From Acetobacteraceae bacterium H6797 (GTDB lineage Bacteria > Pseudomonadota > Alphaproteobacteria > Acetobacterales > Acetobacteraceae): 64,000 nt of DNA. The stretch's first letter is position 1. Every line of letters starts with the position of its first letter. A program made the position numbers and the translations under genes. Of this stretch, positions 18,669-27,855 are shown piece by piece. The DNA lies in the NCBI GenBank assembly GCA_015223225.1, contig JADFCQ010000003.1, positions 434,001 to 498,000 on the forward strand, written 5' to 3'. Below the pieces are notes generated by a model that had not been told where the DNA came from, did no database searches, and was given only the letters and a program-made list of their open reading frames with translations.

Positions 18669-21137
18669 GTGTTCCCCGCACGCGCGGGGATGAACCGTCT
18701 TGCGGAGGTTGCGGAGGTCTATGGCTCAGGTGTTCCCCGCACGCGCGGGGATGAACCGATGCTCCGCGACTGGTCAGGTGACGTGAACCTGTGTTCCCCG
18801 CACGCGCGGGGATGAACCGCTCCACGGCTTGGCCTTCGAAGTCGAAGCGCTGTGTTCCCCGCACGCGCGGGGATGAACCGATCGCGCAGACCGAGCCCGG
18901 CATCGAGAAGATGTGTTCCCCGCACGCGCGGGGATGAACCGATCATGCAGGATCTGGCCGATTGCATGGAACGGTGTTCCCCGCACGCGCGGGGATGAAC
19001 CGGCAACGGTGCAGACGCCGAACTCGGCGATCATGTGTTCCCCGCACGCGCGGGGATGAACCGGCTGTTGCCCTTGAGGCGCGGGCCCGTTGGGGGTGTT
19101 CCCCGCACGCGCGGGGATGAACCGGTCTGGCAGGCCCACCGAGAGTGGCGCCGCGAGTGTTCCCCGCACGCGCGGGGATGAACCGTCCTGCATAATGCGG
19201 CCCCGCGCGCGGCGCTCGTGTTCCCCGCACGCGCGGGGATGAACCGGGTGATTACCGGCAGCGCCATATGCCACATCCGTGTTCCCCGCACGCGCGGGGA
19301 TGAACCGTCGGAGATCCAGCGCGGCCTCGTGGCCGATCCGTGTTCCCCGCACGCGCGGGGATGAACCGCCTGCGAGCGGCTGGGCTGCTCGCGCAACTGG
19401 GTGTTCCCCGCACGCGCGGGGATGAACCGGCCGGTGATTCCATCGAGAGTCGGCGGCTGATGTGTTCCCCGCACGCGCGGGGATGAACCGAACGTCGCCC
19501 TGGCGGATGATCGGGTTGGCGGGTGTTCCCCGCACGCGCGGGGATGAACCCGCCGAGGCTTCATTGGCGCGAGCGAGGTGGCCGTGTTCCCCGCACGCGC
19601 GGGGATGAACCGCGAACCTGCGCGGTGCCGACCTGGGTGGCGCGGTGTTCCCCGCACGCGCGGGGATGAACCGGTGCTGGCTGATGTTATTGAGCAGTAT
19701 TTTGCGTGTTCCCCGCACGCGCGGGGATGAACCGGACGGGCATCGCTCCCTCACCGCCCAGCAGATGTGTTCCCCGCACGCGCGGGGATGAACCGCTGGG
19801 GCTGGCCAACCCGCTCATGAACCTGGTGTGTTCCCCGCACGCGCGGGGATGAACCGGCAGCGGTGAGACCGTAGTTTTCGAGGAGGAAGTGTTCCCCGCA
19901 CGCGCGGGGATGAACCGCCGCATCCGGACAAGTGGCCATCGATGTGGGAGTGTTCCCCGCACGCGCGGGGATGAACCGGCGCGTTCCGAGGCATTCGCGA
20001 CACTCAAGCGGTGTTCCCCGCACGCGCGGGGATGAACCGGCCGGGGAGATCCTGCTTGCCGACGATGGTGAGTGTTCCCCGCACGCGCGGGGATGAACCG
20101 TTTCCGGCGCCGTCGCAAGTGACGACGAACGCGTGTTCCCCGCACGCGCGGGGATGAACCGGTCATCTGGTTCCTCGAACGCTACCGCCCCGAGTGTTCC
20201 CCGCACGCGCGGGGATGAACCGAACAAGCTCAGCCTGGCAGGTTAGCCAAACTGGTGTTCCCCGCACGCGCGGGGATGAACCGGACTTGGCGGGCCCGGC
20301 GGGATTGCCCTCCCAGTGTTCCCCGCACGCGCGGGGATGAACCGGCCCCATTGCTTGAGCTGCTCCTGATAGGACTGTGTTCCCCGCACGCGCGGGGATG
20401 AACCGCCAGCCTCAGCGGTCTTGATGCGACTGGCGAAGTGTTCCCCGCACGCGCGGGGATGAACCGAACTTGCATTGGCCTGAAGGCCAGCCTCAGAAGT
20501 GTTTCCCGCACGCGCGGGGATGAACCGTCCATCGGGGATATCTACCTCGATGACAATCAGTGTTCCCCGCACGCGCGGGGATGAACCGGCGCCCACTTGG
20601 GAGGCGTGGGCAATGGCCATGTGTTCCCCGCACGCGCGGGGATGAACCGCCCGCGACAGCGGTGCCAACACCCGCAACCGCGTGTTCCCCGCACGCGCGG
20701 GGATGAACCGCCCTGCGCGAAATCCCAGGCAGTGCGGGCCGGGTGTTCCCCGCACGCGCGGGGATGAACCGCAGCCGTTCATCTGGTTCACCGGCCGGGA
20801 GATGTGTTCCCCGCACGCGCGGGGATGAACCGTTCATTTGCCTGCGCAGGAACTAACTCTCATCGTGTTCCCCGCACGCGCGGGGATGAACCGACGATAC
20901 TCCCAGGTCTGCGGCAGGACAGCGCGTGTTCCCCGCACGCGCGGGGATGAACCGGGCGTATCCAGCCGTGTAGGTGATGACCAGATGTGTTCCCCGCACG
21001 CGCGGGGATGAACCGCGCGAGGTGCTGGGGCCGTTCCTGATCAGCCTGTGTTCCCCACACGCGTGGGGATGAACCGGTTGGAGAGATGTCGCTTCGCGGG
21101 GCCAGGAAGTGTTCCCCGCACACGCGGGGATGAACCC
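18669..21137 (+). CRISPR. Type I-E CRISPR array, 41 repeats, 40 spacers
   Basis: The repeat is 29 nt: GTGTTCCCCGC, then ACGC, then GCGGGGATGAACCG. Spacers are 32 nt. Start positions checked along the array fall on an exact 61-bp period from 18669 to 21109, giving 41 repeats. The stem is CCCCGC/GCGGGG with an ACGC loop. Variants: repeat 15 (19523) ends ACCC; repeat 31 (20499) has GTGTTTCCC; repeat 40 (21048) has paired changes CCCCAC/GTGGGG that keep the stem; repeat 41 (21109) has loop ACAC and ends ACCC. Degeneration at the far end and the cas2-side leader fix the orientation as plus. No spacer matched this window by eye, but that was not an exhaustive search. Confidence 0.98.
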
Positions 21138-21227
21138 TCGGCGCATTGCGAAGAAATGCGTTCCACGGCGCGATCCAGCAAGCGGACGCCTGAGGCAAGA
21201 GGCTATAATTTACTGAAAACAGGGGGT

Positions 21228-21272
21228 TGGCGGACCCGAATGGATTCGAACCATCGGCCTTTGCCTTCGGAG
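21228..21272 (-). other. tRNA 3'-end fragment, candidate ICE att site
   Basis: Read on the minus strand, this ends GATGG-TTCGAAT-CCATT (T arm), then CGGGTCC, G, CCA: the 3' acceptor strand and CCA of a tRNA. Preceding bases do not fold into D or anticodon arms, and no GGACCCG 5' strand exists within 90 bp, so it is only a fragment. It lies 90 bp after the CRISPR array and 185 bp before the integrase, as expected for the duplicated att core of an element inserted in a tRNA gene. Orientation predicts an intact tRNA copy on the minus strand at the far right end, outside the window. Confidence 0.6.
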
Positions 21273-21456
21273 CAATTTGTCCTGCCTATCCTAAATGCAC
21301 GCCAGGACACGCTATGCTACTACAACCTATTGAAACCGCTGGACAATCCAGCTTTCTCCGCCGAAATCCATATCCGAAACCTCACTCTGACTTTCTGCCG
21401 GGTGCTTCCGTGGTGCTTCCGTGGAAGCAGCCTCTCTTTCAAGGGGAGAACGGATA

Positions 21457-22827
21457 ATGGCGAAGCTGACGAAACGCGTCGTAGACGCTGCCGCTGTCCG
21501 CGAGAAGGACTATTTCATCTGGGACGACGAACTGCCCGGCTTCGGTCTTCGCATCTTCGCGTCCGGCAAACGCAGCTACCTTATCCAATATCGAGCCGCT
21601 GGTCGAACCCGTCGCTTCACGATCGGTCTGCATGGCATCTGGACAGCGGAGACAGCGCGGCAGGAAGCGAAGATCCAGCTCGGCCGCGTGGCCCAAGGTG
21701 ACAATCCGTCCGAGGAGCGTCAGCTCGACCATCAGGCGATCACCGTCAAAGAGCTATGCACGATGTATCTCAAGGACCTCGAAGCGGGTCTCATCCTTGG
21801 GAAGGGCGGCCGTCCCAAGAAGGCGGGCACCATCGTCAGCGACGTCGGTCGAATTCATCGGCACATCATCCCGCTGATCGGCAGCCGTCGAGTCAAGGAT
21901 CTGGTCAAAGCCGACATCGCGAAAGTGCTCAAGGACGTCATGGCCGGCAAGACGGCGGTGTCGGTCAAGACCAAGAAGCTGCGTGGCAAGGCCATCGTGA
22001 AAGGCGGCGCCGGTACGGCCACGCGAACCGTTGGTCTCCTCGGCGGCATTCTCACCTACGCCATGGAGGCCGGGATAATCACCTCCAATCCCGCGCACGG
22101 CATCCGCAAGCCCAAGGACAATGTGCGCGACCGTCGTCTCACCGAAGCCGAGTACCGCACTCTCGGCGAGATGCTGCGGGTGGCGAGCGATAATCCCAAG
22201 TACGAGATGACGGTAGATATCATCCGCCAGATCGCGCTCACCGGCTGTCGCCGGAGCGAGATGATCGGCCTCATGTGGACCGAGGCGGACACCGATGCGA
22301 GCTGCATGCGCCTGAAGGACAGCAAGGAGGGCGCCTCCATTCGCCCCATCGGCCTTCCCGTGGTCGAGTATTTGGAGGAACGCCGCAAGACTGCGACGGG
22401 CAGCTATGTCTTCCCTGGCCAAGGCGAGGACAACGCCTTCGGCGGCTTCCCCAACCACTGGAGACAGATTTTCAGGGACAGCCCGTTGGCCGACGTGACG
22501 CCGCACGTCCTGCGTCACAGCTTCGCCAGCATCGCCAACGATCTCGGCTTCACTGAAGTCACGATCGCCGCGCTGGTCGGGCACTCCAAGGGCTCGGTTA
22601 CGAGTAAGTACATACACACGCTCGACACCGCCCTTATCATGGCTGCCGACACGATTTCCGGCTACATTCAGGGCCTGCTTGATGGCGTCGCGTTCAAGCA
22701 GACGGCCTACGCGCTTGATCGGGATTCGCGGAAGGTCGCGCTCGCGCGCTTCCTTGAAAAGGCTGCTGTTAGCGACGCCGACCGGGATCAGGACAGCCCT
22801 TCGCAGGAGGACCGTCTTGCCGCATAG
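21457..22827 (+). CDS. int: Tyrosine integrase with N-terminal arm domain
   Basis: 456 residues from ATG 21457, eight bases after AAGGGGAG. Domain order: arm-binding DUF4102-like domain (1-90), SAM-like core-binding domain (about 95-215), catalytic domain (225-420). Catalytic residues: Arg265 (TGCRRSE), His350 and Arg353 (HVLRHSF), His376 (LVGHSKG) and nucleophile Tyr385 (SKYIHT). This P4-like class inserts elements at tRNA 3' ends, matching the tRNA fragment just upstream. It should catalyse both integration and, with a directionality factor such as the protein at 53153, excision. Confidence 0.93.
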   Translation: MAKLTKRVVDAAAVREKDYFIWDDELPGFGLRIFASGKRSYLIQYRAAGRTRRFTIGLHGIWTAETARQEAKIQLGRVAQGDNPSEERQLDHQAITVKELCTMYLKDLEAGLILGKGGRPKKAGTIVSDVGRIHRHIIPLIGSRRVKDLVKADIAKVLKDVMAGKTAVSVKTKKLRGKAIVKGGAGTATRTVGLLGGILTYAMEAGIITSNPAHGIRKPKDNVRDRRLTEAEYRTLGEMLRVASDNPKYEMTVDIIRQIALTGCRRSEMIGLMWTEADTDASCMRLKDSKEGASIRPIGLPVVEYLEERRKTATGSYVFPGQGEDNAFGGFPNHWRQIFRDSPLADVTPHVLRHSFASIANDLGFTEVTIAALVGHSKGSVTSKYIHTLDTALIMAADTISGYIQGLLDGVAFKQTAYALDRDSRKVALARFLEKAAVSDADRDQDSPSQEDRLAA

Positions 22828-22903
22828 CGCCACCACCCCCTCACTTTCAGTTATTGCAGTTAGCTCTCCTGTCGCCTATATTGGGCGGCAGGAGAAAACC
22901 GCT

Positions 22904-23350
22904 ATGGCCAGCCACATCGTCAAGTTCGCCGGTCTTTCGGATCGAGACCGCAAGAAGGTGCCCGCCCTCCCCAAGCTGGGGGCGGGCGACCGCTTCGAGT
23001 TGCGTGTCCGCCGCCGGGACGGGGAAGATCAGACCGTCGCGCTTCCGCCCGCAGCGGCCGATGCCGTCGAGACCCTGCTTGGTCATCTGCGGAGCGGCGA
23101 GCGCGTGGCGGTGCTCACCGAGGATCAGGAGTTGAGCCCGACGGACGCGTCCGAAATCCTCGGCATCTCCCGGCCGTTGGTTGTCTTGCGGATGGATCGG
23201 GGCGAGCTGCCATTCCGTTATGTCGGCAAGCATCGCCGCGCTTCTCTGAAGGACGTTCTGGCGCTGAAGGCCAAGCTCGACGTGCGTCAGAAGGCACTCG
23301 AAGCGCTGGCCGAGGACACCGAGGATCTCGTCAACAATCATGGCCTCTAA
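22904..23350 (+). CDS. Excisionase-fold DNA-binding antitoxin
   Basis: 148 residues from ATG 22904 with GGAG upstream. The C-terminal half (LSPTDASEILGISRPLVVLRMDRGELPFRYVGKHRRASLKDVLALK) is an excisionase/MerR-like helix-turn-helix. The N-terminal part resembles a small beta domain. It overlaps the PIN-domain gene by 11 bp, the standard arrangement of an antitoxin-toxin operon. It should neutralise the PIN toxin and repress the pair. Placed next to the integrase, it would stabilise the element. Confidence 0.75.
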   Translation: MASHIVKFAGLSDRDRKKVPALPKLGAGDRFELRVRRRDGEDQTVALPPAAADAVETLLGHLRSGERVAVLTEDQELSPTDASEILGISRPLVVLRMDRGELPFRYVGKHRRASLKDVLALKAKLDVRQKALEALAEDTEDLVNNHGL

Positions 23351-23918
23351 ACCGCCCGTCGCGGTCCTCGATGCCTGCGTCCTCTATCCCTTCCATCTCC
23401 GCAATGTCCTGATCCAGGCCGCCTTCGACGGTCTATTCGATGCGCGCTGGACGGAAGACATCCATGAGGAATGGATACGCAACCTGATCGCCAACGCGAA
23501 GGGCGTTTCGCGCGAGCGCCTCGAGGCGACCCGCGACAAGATGATGACTGTCCTGCCAGAGGCCAATGTCATCGACTATCACGCTCTGATCCCCGGCCTG
23601 GACCTCCCCGATCCCGATGATCGGCATGTCCTCGCCGCTGCAATCGCCGGCCAGGCCTCCGTCATCGTGACTTGGAACTTGAAGGATTTCCCGACGTCGA
23701 GCCTTCAATCCCATGGCATTGTTTGCATCTCGCCGGATGCCTTCATGATGGCTCTGCATGCGTTATTCCCAGACGCGGTGATCGACAGCGCAGCGCGCGC
23801 CCGACACAACCTCCGGAAGTCGCTGCCGACCGCCGACGAGTTCATCGACGCCGTCGCCCGTCAGGGGCTAACCGCCTTCGCCGCCATTCTGCTTCGAGAG
23901 GCGACGCGATTACGATAG
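23340..23918 (+). CDS. PIN-domain toxin ribonuclease
   Basis: 192 residues. PIN acidic residues are visible: Asp11 in AVLDACVLYP, the DPDDRHVLAAAI block (about residues 82-93) and the Asp of VTWNLKDF (about 104-111). A C-terminal helical extension of roughly 60 residues follows the PIN fold. Expected to be an Mg-dependent RNase that inhibits growth when freed from the antitoxin encoded just upstream. Its target RNA cannot be read from sequence. Confidence 0.78.
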   Translation: MASKPPVAVLDACVLYPFHLRNVLIQAAFDGLFDARWTEDIHEEWIRNLIANAKGVSRERLEATRDKMMTVLPEANVIDYHALIPGLDLPDPDDRHVLAAAIAGQASVIVTWNLKDFPTSSLQSHGIVCISPDAFMMALHALFPDAVIDSAARARHNLRKSLPTADEFIDAVARQGLTAFAAILLREATRLR

Positions 23919-23964
23919 AGTTTCGCAGGTTTCGGGGATTTTTGCGACCAACGTAGGAAAATGA

Positions 23965-24927
23965 ATGTCACGCATTGTTGTCATAGGTGGAAGTGGTCAT
24001 GTCGGCAGCTACTTGGTTCCGACCCTCGTTGAGCGCGGGCATGACGTTGTGAATGTCAGTCGCGGCGCGGCGAAGCCCTACCGGCCGCACTATGCTTGGA
24101 ACGAAATCGAAAACGTATCCCTCGACCGCACGGCCGAAGAAAAAGGCGGGCAGTTCGGGAAGAAAATTGCCGACCTGCGGCCCGATATCGTCGTGGACAT
24201 GATCGCTTTCGACCTGTCCAGCACGCAGCAAATCGTTGAAGCCCTGCGCGGCAAGGTCGAACACTATCTGTTTTGCAGCTCGATATGGGTTTACGGCGGC
24301 CTAACCTCAATCCCGTCAACCGAAAATGACCCGACGGCCCCCATAGACGTCTATGGGAAGGGCAAGGCCGAAAGCGAAGCGTGGCTTATGCGGGAGGCGC
24401 GCCTATCGGGCTTCCCGGCAACCTGCTTCCGCCCCGGCCATATCGTCGGTGAAGGCTGGAACCCGATCACGCCGCAAGGCAATGCGAACCCGGAAACCTT
24501 CTCTCTGATTGCTCGTGGCGACGAACTGGTGCTGCCGAACTTGGGCCTTGAAATGGTCCATCACGTCCATGCGGACGATGTGGCGCAATGGATCATATGT
24601 GCGATCGACAATCGCGCCGCGTCCATTGGCGAGGTCTTCAACACGGTTTCGGGGCAGGCGGTCACGTTGAAGGGCTACGCTGAAGCGGTCTATCGGTGGT
24701 TCGGAAAAGAACCGCGCATCAGCTACAAGCCCTTTGAGGAATGGATTCTCGACCTTAGGGAATATGCCGAAAACACGCGCGGACACATTATCCGAAGCTC
24801 TTGCCACTCGATCGAAAAAAGCCGCCAACGGCTAGGCTATCAGCCCCGCTATACGAGCCTTGAGGCGGTCCATGAATCGTTGCAGGCCCTAATCGCTTCC
24901 GGGGTGGTCACAGTTCCGGCTGCGTGA
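23965..24927 (+). CDS. NAD-dependent epimerase/dehydratase (extended SDR)
   Basis: 320 residues. Rossmann motif GGSGHVG at 8-14; the active-site Tyr130 and Lys134 (YGKGK) follow the SSIWVYGG strand. The fold matches extended short-chain dehydrogenases acting on nucleotide sugars or related hydroxy/keto compounds. The start ATG follows AGGA. It is the first cargo gene after the toxin pair; its end abuts an IS remnant, so the surroundings were rearranged. Substrate unknown. Confidence 0.8.
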   Translation: MSRIVVIGGSGHVGSYLVPTLVERGHDVVNVSRGAAKPYRPHYAWNEIENVSLDRTAEEKGGQFGKKIADLRPDIVVDMIAFDLSSTQQIVEALRGKVEHYLFCSSIWVYGGLTSIPSTENDPTAPIDVYGKGKAESEAWLMREARLSGFPATCFRPGHIVGEGWNPITPQGNANPETFSLIARGDELVLPNLGLEMVHHVHADDVAQWIICAIDNRAASIGEVFNTVSGQAVTLKGYAEAVYRWFGKEPRISYKPFEEWILDLREYAENTRGHIIRSSCHSIEKSRQRLGYQPRYTSLEAVHESLQALIASGVVTVPAA

Positions 24928-24958
24928 CTTGCAAACAGTGTGAGAGGTCGCGGGCGCA

Positions 24959-25290
24959 GATGTTGCGATGGCATTCCGCCTCCAGCCGCCGGCTCGACCG
25001 AACGCGGTTGACATAGCCGTATGTGTACAACTTGAGCAGATCGGCGGGATCGAAGCCCCGCCGGCCGGTATCCTTAGCCTCAACCCGCTCGAAGCCGGCG
25101 GCGGCAAGATCGAGGCCAGCAACGAAGACCTCGATGAAGCGGACCGGGTTGTCCGGCCCCACATAATCTCCGACTGCTTCTGGCAGAAGCAGCAATTGCG
25201 CACGGTCTGTTCTAGAAAGATGCGCCATGGCAAATCTTACCATAGCCGCCTATCCTCTGGAATCGCCGAGGGAGTTTTTGGACAGTCTCT
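24959..25290 (-). mobile_element. IS1182-family transposase remnant with one terminal repeat
   Basis: On the minus strand from ATG 25228 the frame reads MAHLSRTDRAQLLLLPEAVG, PDNPVRFIEVFV, LLKLYTYGYVNRVRSSRRLEAE, HRNI: the N-terminal DUF772 part of IS1182-type transposases. Homology stops at about 24959, after 90 of roughly 450 residues, and the rest (catalytic DDE part) is missing. The outer terminal repeat survives at 25268-25290 and reads AGAGACTGTCCAAAAACTCC on the minus strand, the usual IS1182 end. The element is dead and marks an insertion-deletion scar in the cargo. Confidence 0.8.
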
Positions 25291-25348
25291 AGGATTTGTG
25301 CGGCAGGTCGATCACCGCCAAAAGGGCCTGGGTCGTGCGCAGCCGCCG

Positions 25349-26302
25349 TCACATGACAGCCGAACTAGTCTTCGCGACGCAACGCTGGTCTCGGATGGCG
25401 GCTAACCCTCGCGCGAACGTCGTGACCGGGAAGTCCGGAAACCGCGCCTTGAATTTGTCCGAGACGAAGATGTTGTCCACCGCGTAGCGCGGTAGCAGTT
25501 CAGCGGCATCGCGAACGGTGCTGCTGAACAGGCCCGCCAGTCGCAACTGCCAGCGCTTGAGCACCCGGTATCGAGGTTGGGCGCCGAATTGCTCCGCAGC
25601 CAGATGAATGAACGCGCGATAGGTCAACCGATCGTCGTCGCAGGGCAGATGCCAGGTCTGGCCGTAGGCGTCGGGCGTGTTGCCCAGCAGCGCCATCGCC
25701 CGGCTCGCGTCCGGCGTGTAGATCAGGCTGCGCAAGGTGTCGTCGCGCAGGAAAACACGCGCCGCCCTGCCTTGCGCCAGGGGCTCGATAATGGCGCTGT
25801 TGGTGATGCTCTGCGTCTTGCCCGGGCCGTAGAACTCCGGCGCCCGGCAAATCATCGCGGTCAGACGCTCTTGCTCCATCGCGGTGAGCAAATCCTCTGC
25901 GATCGCCGCACGAACTCGCCCCTTCTCGCCAAAGGGCCGGAACTCGGTGTCTTCGGTCTGCGGCTCGGCGGTCTGTGGATACATGTAGGTGTTGTCAAAG
26001 AACACCAGTCGCGCTCCATGACGGGCGCAGGCATCGATCACATTCCTCATGATGACCGGCCATTGCTCGACCCAGAGCTTCGTATCCATCGGCAGCCCGG
26101 CAGTCAGATAGACGATCTCCGATCCCTCGACCGCGCGCTTCGTTTCTTCGGCATCGAGCAGGTTCGCCTTGTGAAGCTGGTCGCTCTCGTTGACCTTCTT
26201 CGGATTCCTGCTCACCAGACGGATGTCGTCGGTAAAGTCGCGCTTGAGATGAACGGCGAGTTCGTGACCGATCTGACCGGATGCGCCAAGAATAGTCTGC
26301 AT
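25349..26302 (-). CDS. NAD(P)-binding SDR-like protein
   Basis: 317 residues. N-terminal nucleotide-binding motif GASGQIGHELA (about 6-16) and a Rossmann layout typical of atypical SDR/NmrA-like epimerases. A FFDNTYMYPQ segment follows beta-5. The classical Tyr-x3-Lys pair is not obvious, so it may be a sensor or isomerase rather than a dehydrogenase. Same strand as, and 74 bp downstream of, the alpha/beta hydrolase, so probably part of the MerR-controlled operon. Confidence 0.72.
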   Translation of the reverse strand: MQTILGASGQIGHELAVHLKRDFTDDIRLVSRNPKKVNESDQLHKANLLDAEETKRAVEGSEIVYLTAGLPMDTKLWVEQWPVIMRNVIDACARHGARLVFFDNTYMYPQTAEPQTEDTEFRPFGEKGRVRAAIAEDLLTAMEQERLTAMICRAPEFYGPGKTQSITNSAIIEPLAQGRAARVFLRDDTLRSLIYTPDASRAMALLGNTPDAYGQTWHLPCDDDRLTYRAFIHLAAEQFGAQPRYRVLKRWQLRLAGLFSSTVRDAAELLPRYAVDNIFVSDKFKARFPDFPVTTFARGLAAIRDQRCVAKTSSAVM

Positions 26303-26376
26303 AGGATGATGTCCTGACGGATTGATGCTCCGGACCGCCGCTCAGAGCAGGCCGAGAAGTTTGGAGATCAGCGCCG

Positions 26377-27207
26377 TCAGCCCTGTACGAACGCCAGGAG
26401 GTCGGCGTTCAGCTCGTCGGCGTGCGTGGTGGGGATGCCGTGGGGCGCACCTTCGTAGGTCTTGAGCGTACCGTTCTGCACCAGTTCGGCCGAGCGCGGT
26501 CCCGATGCTTTGTAGGGAACAACCTGATCGTCATCCCCGTGGATGACCAGGACCGGGATCGAGATGCCCTGCAGATCGGCGGTGAAGTCGGTTTGCGAGA
26601 AGGCGACGATGCCGTCGTAATGTGCCTTGGCGCTTCCCATCATACCTTGCCGCCACCAGTTCAGAATGACCGGCTCCGACGCCTTGGTGAGCAGGCGATT
26701 GTAGCCGTAGAACGGTCCTGACGGCACGTCGTGATAGAATTTTGCGCGGTTCGCCGCGAGCTGCGCCTGAAAGTCGTCGAACACCTCCTTCGGCGTTCCG
26801 TCGGGATTGCTCTCGGTCTTGACCATGAGGGGCGGCACGGCGCTGACCAGGACCGCCTTCGCGACGCGGTCCTCACCGTGCCGCGCGATGTAGCGGACGA
26901 CCTCGCCGCCACCCGTCGAGTGGCCGACATGTACCGCGCCCTGAACGCCGAGATGGTCGACGACCGCGGCGACGTCATCGGCATAATGGTCCATGTCGTG
27001 CCCCTCCCACACCTGCTGGGAGCGGCCGTGGCCGCGCCGATCGTGCGCGACGACGCGCAGGCCCTGGTTGACGAAGAACAGCATCTGCGCATCCCAATCG
27101 TCGGAACTCAGCGGCCAGCCATGGTGAAAGAAGATCACCGGCGCGCCTTGCGGACCCCAATCTTTGTAGAAGATTTCAACGCCGTCCTTTGTGGTGACGT
27201 AAGCCAT
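26377..27207 (-). CDS. Alpha/beta hydrolase, non-haem chloroperoxidase type
   Basis: 276 residues. Nucleophile Ser97 in GHSTGG, acid in HGDDDQVVP (about residue 225) and His in GAPHGIPTTH (about 254) complete the triad. The oxyanion HHGWPLSSDDWDAQM stretch is typical of the cofactor-free haloperoxidase/esterase group. It should hydrolyse an ester or form a peracid in the cytoplasm. It is driven by a 19-bp-spaced MerR-type promoter and divergent from the merR-like gene, so it is probably induced by the ligand of that regulator. Confidence 0.85.
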   Translation of the reverse strand: MAYVTTKDGVEIFYKDWGPQGAPVIFFHHGWPLSSDDWDAQMLFFVNQGLRVVAHDRRGHGRSQQVWEGHDMDHYADDVAAVVDHLGVQGAVHVGHSTGGGEVVRYIARHGEDRVAKAVLVSAVPPLMVKTESNPDGTPKEVFDDFQAQLAANRAKFYHDVPSGPFYGYNRLLTKASEPVILNWWRQGMMGSAKAHYDGIVAFSQTDFTADLQGISIPVLVIHGDDDQVVPYKASGPRSAELVQNGTLKTYEGAPHGIPTTHADELNADLLAFVQG

Positions 27208-27275
27208 AAATCTCTCCTCGATGTTCGCGCGTGGTGACTGGGCGATTCACCGCCCTCTGGGCCGCACAGCTTCGC

Positions 27276-27320
27276 TTGACCGAAACCCGACCATAACCTT
27301 AAAGTTCCGTTGAAGGTCAA
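27276..27320 (-). promoter_or_regulatory. MerR-type promoter with 19-bp spacer
   Basis: On the minus strand TTGACC (27315-27320) and TATGGT (27290-27295) are separated by exactly 19 bp, the over-long spacer typical of MerR-activated promoters. The spacer region carries a dyad ACCTT-N12-AAGGT (27296-27317), the expected MerR site. On the plus strand TTGACC at 27276 with TAAAGT at 27300 (18-bp spacing) may drive the regulator itself, so the promoters overlap. Confidence 0.75.
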
Positions 27321-27337
27321 GACGGATCGGATCGCCT

Positions 27338-27766
27338 ATGAAAATCGGGGAATTGGCCAAGCTCACTGGGCTCAACGCATCCAAGATCCGCTTCTACGAG
27401 GCGGCCGGCCTGATCGGAACCATCGAGCGGGGCCCCAACGGCTATCGTCGTTACCCGCCCGAAGCCGTCACGCTGCTCGGGATCATCACCAGCGCGCAGC
27501 GCGCCGGCTTCACGCTCGATCAAATCCGCTACCTGATGCCTGCGGGCTCGCATGGTTGGCGGCACGCAGAGCTGGTGGTGGCATTGAGAGAGAAGGTCGC
27601 CGAGATCGACGGTCTGCAAGCGCAGCTGGCACAGAACAAGGCCCAGCTTCTTGCCGTCATCGATGGCATCGAAAACCGGCCCGAAGGAATCGTATGCACG
27701 GACAATAAGAAGCGGGTTTTCAACCTGCTGGGCCTGGCGGCAGGCGATTCAGGCGATCACGATTGA
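27338..27766 (+). CDS. MerR-family regulator
   Basis: 142 residues. N-terminal winged helix MKIGELAKLTGLNASKIRFYEAAGLI with the wing GPNGYRRYPPEAV, then a coiled-coil dimerisation helix (about 75-120). Only one cysteine (GIVCTD), so it lacks the metal or Fe-S ligand sets of MerR, CueR and SoxR; a small organic or redox signal is more likely. It is divergent from the hydrolase operon and 18 bp from the shared promoter, so it is the likely activator and its own repressor. Confidence 0.88.
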   Translation: MKIGELAKLTGLNASKIRFYEAAGLIGTIERGPNGYRRYPPEAVTLLGIITSAQRAGFTLDQIRYLMPAGSHGWRHAELVVALREKVAEIDGLQAQLAQNKAQLLAVIDGIENRPEGIVCTDNKKRVFNLLGLAAGDSGDHD

Positions 27767-27855
27767 CATTAAAGTGAGGTTTAGGGTTACAAGTTTTGTC
27801 CGTCTCGCAGGCAGGCTTTCTGGCCACCCCACGAGAGATGGGGAAGGCCAACAGC

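Noticed and set aside
18774..19754. Long minus-strand frames across the CRISPR array, with recurring SSPRVRGT and RFIPARAGNT
   Set aside because: They are translations of the 61-bp repeat unit; period and composition come from the CRISPR array, not from a protein.
21228..21310. A complete tRNA gene on the minus strand
   Set aside because: The T arm and 3' acceptor strand are good, but no matching 5' acceptor strand, D arm or proper anticodon loop can be formed upstream.
21227..21457. Plus-strand frame opening MADPNGFEPSAFAFG
   Set aside because: It is the antisense translation of the tRNA T-arm fragment and the following non-coding DNA, a common false gene call at att sites.
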